Shown here: in pieces, positions 54,927 through 64,000 of the stretch
Layout of the letters: each line of letters begins with the position of its first letter
Numbering within the stretch: the first letter of the stretch is position 1
Assembly: GCA_011947345.1 (NCBI GenBank)
Contig: JAAVTG010000217.1
Span: 1 to 64,000 of the forward strand
Direction of reading: 5' to 3'
Length of the DNA: 64,000 bases
Source: Phytophthora quininea
Taxonomy: Eukaryota; Oomycota; Peronosporomycetes; Peronosporales; Peronosporaceae
The notes under the pieces: model-generated
What the model was told of the DNA's origin: nothing
The model's input: the letters and a program-made list of their open reading frames with translations, nothing else
Databases searched by the model: none
Translations under genes and position numbers: made by a program

Positions 54927-57415
54927 TTACTTTTCTCGCACGGGAGCCTTGGGCGGGCTACCGTTCGGCGCAAGTTTGATGGGCCTGAAGACGAACTTCG
55001 TCGCACGCTTCCTGCGGAGACGTCGAGGGCGCCGAAGGGGTCGGGACGAGGCCATGGCGGCGTGAAGCGCGGCCTGCTGAGCTTGGAAGGCGCCGAACCC
55101 AGCGGCCGAGAAGTTCAGCAAGTACGGCGGCAGCTGGGCCGCTACCTCGGGAGATGCACCGGGGCCCGCCGTCGAGTTGGCCCAGTTGTACGCCTGCATG
55201 TGAAAGTGCAGCTCTGCTCCTCCATCGATGGTCCTGGCTACGGGCGGGCTTCGCAGACTGCGCAGGCGTGTCTTCTTCTGCATGTGCTGCAGTAAATCCT
55301 GGCCCGCGGCAGCGGTCACCCGCTTCTCGACACGGTTCTTCACCTCTGCGCGGAACGGGGCGGACGTCTGCTCCAAGTACAGCGACAAGGAGTACCTGAA
55401 GTGCGGCGGCAGCGCACCAATGAGTCCCATCGGGTTTGACACGGTCGGCAACGGGTTTGGAGTGGGGACGTGCTTTGAGCCGCTTGATCGACTCGACCGT
55501 CGAGACGGCGATCTGAAGATCCACTCAAACCGGGGCTTGCGGCGCATCGGCATAATGAGTGCCCGCCCGCACCCGTGGAGAAGGAGACGACGACAATAGT
55601 GAAGCTGGTGCGCTGTTTGGAGTCGCTCCACTGGAACGGCCACCGCCGCTGTGACTGAGCGCTTGGTGAGAGTAATCGATCTCCAGCAAGTTCCAGCACA
55701 CAGAGCAGGATCGCCCGTGCATGCTGCCTTTGCTGTTGCACGAACCGTAATGCAGAAGCATGGCCTTGGCATCGTTGCATGGCTGCTTGCACTTTCCGAC
55801 CACCAGCTCGCATCCTAGGCAGTGATTTAGTACTCGACGCATAACGCTGCATCCGCGATCTCACATCCATGCTCGCACTGCGCGGCGTGCAAAAGCAGCC
55901 ACAGTGAACCAGCCGTCTCGGGTGCTTTTGCCGGGAAAAACAGCGGCGATGTCATCAGGTAGTTGCGTTCATACGACGACAGTGATGAACCCGCATCGGA
56001 GTTCATGACTGAGTGCACGAGGATCTGCTGCGATCGAGTACGCATCGGCACACAACCCGTGGGGGTGTTCCCGATGGAGACGCTGATGTCGAGATCAAGG
56101 AAAACTGTGGGGTACTGTACTCTTCGTTCTGCGTTTGTGTGGACTTGGGTGCTTGGTGGACTTGGTGCAGCTCGAAGGCGCAGCATTGGGGTCTTTTGTC
56201 TCGAACAGCGACGGCATTACAGCGGCGGCATTTCTGGAGAAGGTTGACCATCCATAGCGCCATCGGGCGATTCGAAATCGCGGATGGCATCAAAGAGGTT
56301 CGCGCGCTCATTCTCCGACAGCAGCATGTCTAGCTCAGACGCCGGCTCCACCTCAGCCGACGAGGACACTGACTTGTCCGTATCGCCGTCGTTCAGTGCC
56401 TGGTGTAAAGATGTTCGCTGCTGCTGGTGTTGTTGTTGGTTTTGCTGGTGAGTCTGCTGCATGTAACTTCCACCAATCGAGCTGGGCGCCGATCCGTACG
56501 ACATTGGCGGCCAGTTCGGGTCGCTTGCTGGCATGGTAGTCGAGAAGTCATCAATGGAGAAACCAATCATGTCGGTGTCTGGTCTGTAATGGAAATCCAA
56601 TGCAGAAACGTTAGTTCGGAGTAGACGGCAAAAAAAAGTGGGAGCAATAAACATACTCTGGCATCATCTGCGCCGCGGGTGAAGCGGTCGCGTTGAAAGT
56701 GCTTCCAAATGTTGCCGCTGGGTCCAGTCCGAACGGCTCCGTCAGCGGTGTGGTCGAGTCGAACGACTTGTGTCGCTGCAGCTTCATCCACCTCTCCGCG
56801 CCCTTTTTCTCTTGCTGTTGGCTGTAAAAGACATCGTCAGTCTCTACATTTCCTCCAAGACACCTCTCTGTGTGCTATAGACCCACCGTGCATGCGGTTG
56901 AAGTCGTTCTCCATGCTGGACAAGCTCGTGAATGACTGCGAGCCGTGGACGCCGCGGCGACCGCCGGCCATCTGCTGCTGCACCAGGTCCATGGGCTGGC
57001 CCATCGCTTGCTGGTGCGGGAACTGGCGCTGCGAGGCGTTCTGGTACTCCTGCTGGAACTGCAGCAGCATGTCGTAGTTCTTGTCGCCGGAGAAGAGGTT
57101 GTCCCCGGGGCCCATGGCGTCCATGAGTGGCTCCTGTGCGCCGCCGAAGGAGAATGTCGCTAGACCACCGGCGCCAGTCGCTGCTTCTCCGCCCATGAGA
57201 TTGTCGGCGTCGTCCAGCCCCGAGAACGACGGGCATGAGGCCGAGTACGTGAGCCCGGCGCCGCCCGCGGTCTGGCTGGCGGCCAGGAAGTTGTTGGCGC
57301 CGTGCTGCGCGCGCTCCTCGCTGGCGTCGGGCGCGTAGAAGGACGTGGACTCGAGCAGCTCGGCGTCCTGCCAGTCGCCCGGCCGGGACTGCGGTTCCTC
57401 TGGCCAGGCCATCAT
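54927..57415 (-). CDS. TAZ zinc-finger protein, coactivator-like
   Basis: Start MMAWPEEPQSRPGDW at 57415. The first exon (to about 56887) encodes a Gln/Gly-rich disordered region (QFQQEYQNASQRQ, VQQQMAGGRRG). A second exon (about 56650-56821) follows (RWMKLQRHKSFDSTTPLTEP), then PDTDMIGFSIDDFSTTM and a Gln-rich stretch. A TAZ-type zinc finger spans about 55690-55900: LLLHAAQCEHGCEI, LNHCLGCELVVGKCKQPC, AMLLHYGSCNSKGSM, CSVCWNLL. The tail to 54927 is basic. Several frame changes lie near 55840, 56100, 56215 and 55570; they and the exon joins cannot all be fixed by eye. TAZ fingers occur in CBP/p300, where they bind activators, and in plant BT proteins; no acetyltransferase, KIX or bromodomain is seen. 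Confidence 0.6.
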
Positions 57416-58426
57416 GGTGACGCAGTGGGGGAAGCAGCAGGAAGCGCACGGGAGAGCGAACGCACTCGCCAACACTTGTGGCTTCGCTGCGAGTTTCTGA
57501 AGTGACTGCCGACAAGCTGGGGAGAGGGGGTCCCTTGTTAGATGGCGCGCAGAAGAGGCAGCGGATCCGCTGATGGCCGATACATTGTTCAAGTATAAAA
57601 TCGCTTGGCGAAAAGAATCAGGATCGGCGATCGGATTGGAGAGCTTTCCGCTTCCGCCGTTGGCCCGAAGCGGAGCGGCTTTTGCTTCAGTTCTGAAGCG
57701 CTCGAAACGGCAGCAACTCGGCCCGCCAGAGCTGCGGAGACGGCAACCTGCCTGCAAGCAGCAATCAAGACAAGAACGCCGCGGAGCGCTGGCGGTTTAC
57801 TGCGCGTCGTGAGTGCCACCGTGGTGATGGGGAGGGTGGTCGTGACTGCCTAGTCTTTGGTAAAACAAGGCCATACAGCGCGCAAGTGTGGTTCCGATCC
57901 GAAGCAGCAGATGCTTTCCTGAAGATGGCGCGTCGGTTGTCCCGCCCAGGCCACCTTATCGGCTCGGCGGGCAAGCCTGGGCAGGGGCGTCCTCGACTGC
58001 ATGAGGGCTTGCGTCCGCGATGACTTGATCTGCTCGCTAGCGGCAGCTTCCCAAAGCCCTGCGCTGGTGAAGCTATCTCGATGGCAAGGCAGTAATGGGC
58101 CGGTCTCTGCGTTTTTCTGGTGATGCACTGCGCGGTTCGAGGACTGGAACCTGGAAATCAGCCTCGATTACCCTCAAGTCTTGGTGTCATGACACGGTAT
58201 CGCGTCCTCCACGCGTGCGCTGCTGCTGCAGGCCGTGCCGGCGAGCTCCACCGCCCCAAGGTCCCGACATGCGCCAGTGATAGCGTGACGGCCGCTTCCA
58301 CTTCAATTCTGAAGCGACGATATCCATTCTGTTTGTCGAAACACAGGACTTGACTGCGAACGGAAGTGCTACATGTAGTTTTTGTTTGGATACTGTACAC
58401 TGCTTTATCCTACCGATATTAAATAT
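57416..58426. other. Intergenic, no gene recognised
   Basis: About 1 kb between the TAZ gene start and the 3' end of the hydrolase gene. Small overlapping frames only, none with motif or plausible start. Confidence 0.35.
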
Positions 58427-60884
58427 CTACGCGCTATTGCTCGACTGCGCGCGCGCACCTTGCGTCCGTTCGCCGCTGCTTGGAGAGCTGGAAGAGAGCA
58501 AGTAAATGCTGCGCATCAGCTCGATTTCGTTTTCCTCGTCGCCGCGCATTCGCCGCAGCATGGCTTCTTCATCCGCTAGTTGCCGCTTGCGTCGCTGTCG
58601 AAAGATGTACACCACAGCAGAACAGATCAATACAAAGCCGAGAACACTGCCGACTACAATCAGCGCCACTTCGTAGCGGCGTCGAGAGTTTTCAAGTGCC
58701 GATATGCGGTTGTTAAGATCATCAAGAGCCGAGCTGGACGATGTTGAGCCCTCGGTGCCGCTGCTGCTACTTGGAAACCCAATGCTGCTTCCGCTACTGC
58801 TGGTATTGCTCACAAACACGCCATTGTACGCGTCCGACACACCTAGCACCAGCAGACTTGAAGCATTGGAAATCGCCAGGCTTTGGGTCTGCAGATCCGT
58901 CATGCATGACGCGTCGTAGGCGCTCAAATTGCCGCTGTTCCGCACGTAAGATGCCAGCACTCGCCGACCGCACGCGGTACCGTTGGACTGCATCGCCGAT
59001 TGCACTACCCCATGCGTGCCATTAGCGACTACGAGTAACGCTTTATCGCCACCTTGATACTTGTCAAAGAGAGTGGCCGCGTACTTGGGTGGAGCGACCG
59101 AGTCCAGACCTCCACTGAGCAAAAGCACGCTAGCGCCAGTCGGAATCACGTTGGTAGAGTTCACTACCCCGCGTTGATACGACAGCGTGCCTTCAGTCGC
59201 CGACGAATTTGCCACGACGGTTGAGTCATTCGTGCACGCCGGAGAAGTATCCCCGTGAACAAGCAGTAGCTCTGAAGTTGCGTGTACACGCGACCGTCGC
59301 TGATCACAGAATCAATGAATCGCTGGGTAAGATTTGCTTGTTCTGGCGAAGGCTGCTCCCAAAGCTCACTAAACGCTTGCATTGCAAATACAAGGTCTGG
59401 TGTTACAACCTCATCGGCAGTTTCAAACGTAGTGTTTACGAACTGCATTAGCAGCGTGAGGTCTTCCGATCCACATCGATGAAAGCGATACGCTAGTACC
59501 GGGACGAACGCTCGCAGCGTCGAGCTTTCCATCATCTCCGCGAAAAGTTGTCGAAGGATGAAAGACGGCGGCGTCGCTCCGTTCGTGGCGGAGTTGCTGC
59601 TGTCTGCCGTATTACTTAAGATCGAGGCACACATGGACGTAGTGTCCGTGTCCAGCCGATCGTACACTTCTAGAAGTGTGCCATTTAGCGTCGTGATGAC
59701 GCTTGCATTGGAAAACATTTCGGAACAATCGGAGTCTGCCTGGCACCACGCAAGGAAAATGTCGGCAACCTCGCCAAAGTCTTCATCGCTTTTGGACACT
59801 TGGTATTCGTCTGTTCCACCTTCTAGCGAGGCCGAGCTGGCGTTATCTACGAGCCCTCCCAGCGCGCTGTCAAGAACAAATCCAACGACCTGAGAGATAC
59901 CGCGCTGCATCAGTTGCTGTGCCACAAGTGTGCCGTAGCCCAGCGCGTAGACGACGCCGTGTGTGGATGGTTGGTATGTTGACACTACCACCTCAATATC
60001 TCGAGCTGCACTGGCCAACGAAAACGCATTAAAGTCGGTATACCCGAGTCCTCGCAGTCGAGCAACGCAAGCTCGCACATCGGAAGCTTGCAACACGCCG
60101 CTGTTTCTCGCAAAATGGCCGATTGCAGTGGTGGCCCGTCTGAGCTGTTGCACGCGAGTGCTGTGCTGTTGCCGCTGCCACGCAGGTCCATTGTGTAGAT
60201 GTCAACTTGTCCGCGCAATTCTTTATACAGCAACGTCATCTGCAAATCCACATCGGAACGAGTCTGCAAGTCGGGTCGATCAGGAAGGTACCACACGGTC
60301 TGCTCACTGACGTCGCTGTTGCTGTCGGCACCTACTGCGGCGATACGTTTGAATGCCACTGCAATGGTTGCATTCTCGTCTTCAGCATCACAAACGCCGT
60401 CGTAGCACAACGGAAACGCCAACGAACTGCATTGCGCCGTGATGTTGTACGCGTTGGCGACTGCATTGTCTAGGTCGCAGGCGCTCCACTCGATCACCCC
60501 CTCATTCGCCGACGGCGAATCGGATGAGTCAGCATTTCCGTCAGCGTTGGCCAGGTCTTGCACGAGCAGCACGACCAGAACAATGAGCAGCGCTGCAGGC
60601 GGCACCAACGGCGAGTATCGACGCAAGACGCTGCGAGTCCGACCGGGCCATGGCATGGGTCCCGTGTGCACCGGCAGGTTGTTTCTTCTCCAGCTCGGGA
60701 GTTCGTCCGACGAGATGGAGATCTCGATCACTTGGTCCGCTGTCACCGGAGGATCAACGCTGGCTGGACCGGGCAGGAGGCTTGGACTCGACCGACCGTC
60801 GCTGGAGCTCGAGTCGCTCTTGTGCTCGCTGGAGGAGAAGGAGGATGGCCAGGAAGAAGGACCTGCACTGACGCCGCTGGGCAT
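58427..60884 (-). CDS. Membrane-anchored S33-type alpha/beta hydrolase lacking the nucleophile Ser
   Basis: Frame 60884-58427 with two one-base deficits (A4 60112-60115; C4 59251-59254) gives 2460 nt, 819 residues. A Ser/Pro-rich cytosolic N-terminus is followed by a signal-anchor helix (SPLVPPAALLIVLVVLLV). The ectodomain resembles tripeptidyl-aminopeptidase-like S33 hydrolases: VDIYTMDLRGSGNSTAL, CVARLRGLGYTDFNAFS, the elbow VVYALGYGTLVAQ, then LSGGLDSVAPPKYA (Asp) and LVVANGTHGVVQSAM (His). A second helix (VALIVVGSVLGFVLICSAVVYI) precedes a basic tail. The elbow usually reads GxSYGT; here it is ALGYGT, with Gly (GGC, 59938-59940) where Ser is expected, so it may be inactive. Many Asn-X-Ser/Thr sequons. 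Confidence 0.75.
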
Positions 60885-62745
60885 GGCATGGGCCTCGGTT
60901 GGGGACTAGGACGCACGGAGCACGTTGGCAATTGGGGATAGTCCAGTGGCTGCAAGCGTCCGCCGGGGAACGGGGTCAATCAGATGCCTCTCAACCGAGC
61001 GCAGCAGCTGGCGACTCGTTTCTGCTAATGCCTCGCTTGCATTTTGCCTCGTTTCTGCTGGAGCGGCTCGATTTCACGCCAAGAAACCCCGCAGCGGTTC
61101 AGCGCGCGAATTCAAACTTTTTGGAAGGAAGGCGGGTCGCCGACTTCGCCGCACCAGTAGTCGTGCCCACGTCGTTGGGTGTGTCTGTGTGTGTGCGCGG
61201 CCCCCGCACTCCACGCAGCTCCTGAGCGCCCGCCGCCCGCCCGCGCGCGAGTGTTCGTTTGGCGGCGAGTTTGACTGAACTGACGCCAGCGGTGATTTGT
61301 GCCTTGTGGAATGCGTGTCGCATCGACCATTTCCCCGGGGTTTGGATCGCCTGGAAGCGCGCCGAGCCCCGCAAGACTGCGCTACGCTGGACGCGCTCGC
61401 TCTGCAGATGCTAGGGGCCGCCCACCCGTTCTCATCTCGTCGCACATGCCATACGATCGGCGCGGCGGCGTATGACCGATTTCTCACGGTCTGGAGTGAA
61501 GCTGGGCTCGGCTCGTGACGCCACGCTATATCCGAGGAGAAATACAGAGAGCTCTTCCGACTTTACTGGAGACACCGGTCAAGCGGTGGTCCGCTCTCGG
61601 GCGAGGATCGCAGCTGAGCCAGTGTCTCCAAGCACGGCAAGGGATCCCATAGCCGCATGCGAGATAAAGCTGTGCTCTAGCCGCAGTGATACCTCGCCAA
61701 GACCGCCACACTGCAAGCTGAACCGATTGCCGGATAAAATCCACGCGCCAAGCTAGTGCAGCGCGCTCATTTGACCGGGAAGTAATACCTAAGGGACGGG
61801 AGGGCGGAGACATTGTCGGCGGCAAACGATCGATGGGGCGGCGGCGCAGCGAGCTTGAGCTCAATGCGGGCCACAGCTGCTGGGCGACACTTGCAGCAGA
61901 TGGGATCGTGAGCTCCAAGAGACCACGAACGCTGCAAGTGTCTCCGTTAACCTTTGCGGGCGGCAATAATCACTTCAGTTTGCCGATCGCGACGCAGCCC
62001 TTACACCACCGAGACACGGTCCATGCAAGTATCGGCCCAAGCATGACAACGAATCGATGTCGGCACTGGAAGATCGTCTGTCCCTGCTGGCTGCTCAATG
62101 CTTCTCCAACGGCAGCGTTTCGAGAGCGGAACGCTTCATACTGACGATTGGCTAGTCGACTTTCGTCCATGATGTGCTGTAGACGAAAGATCGATGGCTA
62201 CAGACAGTGTCCCAAGAGATGGCGATCACAACGTACAAGTACAGCAAGCTGTCCAGGATCATGCTCGGGAAGCAGTCATTGTTGTCGGCGAAACATGAGC
62301 TACGTTGGACGAGAAAGCTCGCGCAGAAACAGAGCGGGCAGCTCCAACAAGATTTTTTCGAAAGGCTTGCAAAACAAGCCTGGCATTGTTTTGCCCGAGC
62401 AGGCCAAGGCACGATGCCTGGCCGAGCTCGAGGAAGGTCTGACGGCGAACCAAGGAGACGCAGTGGAGGCCTGACACTGAGCACCAGGGCGCAAGTCCCC
62501 GCTGGCGGGCCGAAAAGATTCCGCCGCCGCTTCGGCACGTGCTGAACGGTCGCCCTGAAAGGTCGTCCCGTCATTGAAGTGAAACGGCCAGATTTGTCTT
62601 CAAAACAAGATTTCCTTCGATTTTTCGCGTTCTCGGCGCGAGCACCGATGGAGGCCTGCCATTCCTCGGCGACTCGCAGTTAGACATCGACCGCCCGCTA
62701 GATCCGCTCTAGCCGCCTGAGCCTCTCCCCCTCCCTCCCCGCGCG
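60885..62745. other. Long intergenic stretch before RWP-RK gene
   Basis: About 1.9 kb. Short frames on both strands (for example 61526-61966 minus, 62152-62574 minus) are Arg/Ser-rich and lack motifs. The last 150 bp is GC-rich and is likely the 5' UTR/promoter of the RWP-RK gene. Confidence 0.35.
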
Positions 62746-64000
62746 ATGGCGACCGAGATGGAGCAGCACCGCGCGCCCGAACTGGCGTCCGGCCCCGAGC
62801 CCGAGAGCAGCCCCTACCTGAACGAGGGGCACGAGGCAACTTCAACCTCCAAAGCTGCGGCCGAGAGCAAGCCTGACGTGGCCTGGACAGACCCGGGCGT
62901 CCAGCCGCCGCCCAAGAACAAGCCCACCACGCCCGGCGGCTCGGCGCTCAAGGTGGAGACATCCCAGACCAACGGCCCCGGCGTGGCAGACAACAACCTG
63001 GATCCCGACGCGCTCAAGTCGCTGATGCCCAAGCCTGGCGATGGGCTGTCAGGCCCCACTCTCGGCTGCGACTCGGTGTCGCCCGTGTCCCCACCGTCAT
63101 GAAGGAGCTGCAGTTCGACTCGCGCTTCATCGCAGACGCCTGGTCCTACGAGGCGCCGCAGAACATGTTTGCACTGCTGACGCAGCCCACGGGGCAGATG
63201 GACTCGCTGGCCAACGGATCGGGAGTCGTGACGCCCTACATGCAGCTGCAGGCGCAGCAGCAGCAACAGCAGCAGCTCGATCAGCAACTAGAGCATGGAC
63301 TGCCGCTGCAAATGTCCCCGATCCACGGGAGCGGGCTATCCTCGCTCTACGTTTCCGGGGCGCCGTTGACGATGAGCCCGCACCACGTCATGATGCAGTC
63401 GCAGAGCCAGTCGAGCTCGGGCTACTCCACGACGCCCACCGCGGTGAACATCGGAGACGTCATGATATCGGGAGACGCGGGGCTCTTCATGCCCAACGGC
63501 AGCCCCACGAATGCGATGAAGCACATGCCGCCCATGACGTCGGGCGGACACGTGGGAGGAGCGATGAACGTCAAGGACTTAACGCTTAACGAGCTGCGGC
63601 CGCACTTCAACAAGCCGATGGCAGTCGTTGCCAAGGAGCTGGGCGTGTGCATCACGTTAATGAAGAAGATCTGCCGCCGCAACGGCCTCGTGCGCTGGCC
63701 GCACCGGCGCATCCGCAGCCTTGTAAATCGTATCACGTCGTTACAGGTGCTGGCCGGCAACGCTGTCGGTGCAGAGCGCAAGCGGTTTCAGTCGCAGATT
63801 GACTCGCTCCGCGAGGAGCTTTCAGCTGTGATCCAGAACCCGAACGAGAAGAGCCGCAAGGCACAAGCCGACACTAAGCTGCGTAGCCCCATGGAGTTGG
63901 CGGCAGAGCTGGCCCAGGCCCAGGCTCAGGCCCAGGAGGCCCATGTCGAATTCCCGGGCGGAGAGATCAAAGATGAGGCCATGTTGGTCACTGACGCGGC
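62746..64000 (+). CDS. RWP-RK transcription factor (3' end beyond window)
   Basis: ATG 62746 (MATEMEQHRAPELASGPEPE). The first 115 codons are Pro/Ser-rich; one base is missing in the C4 run at 63089-63092, after which the frame is open to the window edge. A polyglutamine stretch lies near 63250-63285. The RWP-RK domain reads LTLNELRPHFNKPMAVVAKE, LGVCITLMKKICRRNGLV, RWPHRRIRSLVNRI. The core is RWPHRRI instead of RWPxRK, a variant of the sequence-specific DNA-binding motif. A following coiled coil (ERKRFQSQIDSLREEL) probably mediates dimerisation. RWP-RK factors regulate nitrogen responses and gamete development in plants and are expanded in oomycetes. The protein is truncated only by the window. 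Confidence 0.85.

Noticed and set aside
61526..62574. Minus-strand frames upstream of the RWP-RK gene
   Set aside because: Short, overlapping, Arg/Ser-rich, no introns that extend them and no recognisable domain.

Overview
This window is the end of an oomycete (Phytophthora-like, Stramenopila) chromosome followed by about 58 kb of gene-rich sequence. The first 257 bases are a tandem array of AAACCCT, the C-rich strand of the TTTAGGG telomere used by oomycetes and plants. The organism call rests on that array, short GT-AG introns (48-111 bp), very tight gene spacing, an oomycete-type initiator/flanking-promoter motif at 26851-26867, and genes with oomycete or stramenopile character. I cannot name the species.

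Layout. 1-5494 is subtelomere: telomere, CA-rich satellite, and a roughly 1.95-kb unit present twice in direct orientation, each copy holding four degenerate repeats of about 128 bp. 5495-10685 is a gene-poor transition zone with a decayed Mutator-like (MULE) element and a 21-bp degenerate minisatellite. 10686-21831 is a mixed zone: a multi-pass membrane protein, an ankyrin/RCC1 protein resembling IBTK, an HTH protein that may derive from a transposon, a truncated riboflavin-transporter-like gene joined head-on to a truncated ATG1/ULK-like kinase fragment, and an ORF with no clear start.

22279-64000 is core genome packed with housekeeping genes: a ubiquitin-like/PI4K-type kinase, a PP2C phosphatase, a DSN1-like kinetochore protein, a twin-CX9C mitochondrial protein, a PX-RING protein, presequence protease, a secreted Thr/Pro-rich protein, an EGF/S74-autoprocessing surface protein, a SEL1L/HRD3 ERAD adaptor, a convergent pair of HTH/CENP-B proteins with a shared C-terminal beta module, RAE1, a mitochondrial Sel1-repeat protein, an NC2-alpha-like histone-fold protein, aspartokinase, a second PX protein, glutathione reductase, a TAZ zinc-finger protein, an S33-type hydrolase lacking its nucleophile serine, and an RWP-RK factor cut by the window edge. 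Several pairs are divergent with fewer than 250 bp between starts and probably share promoters.

A feature that shapes everything: almost every conserved gene is broken by one or more apparent frameshifts, and most fall in a homopolymer run that is one base short. Allowing for those bases, about fifteen genes become whole multiples of three with family-typical lengths (for example presequence protease about 1048 codons, RAE1 350, DSN1-like 357, glutathione reductase 499). I read these as assembly errors from homopolymer-prone sequencing, not as real pseudogenes. Genuine decay is confined to the MULE, the hAT relic, and the transporter/kinase junction.
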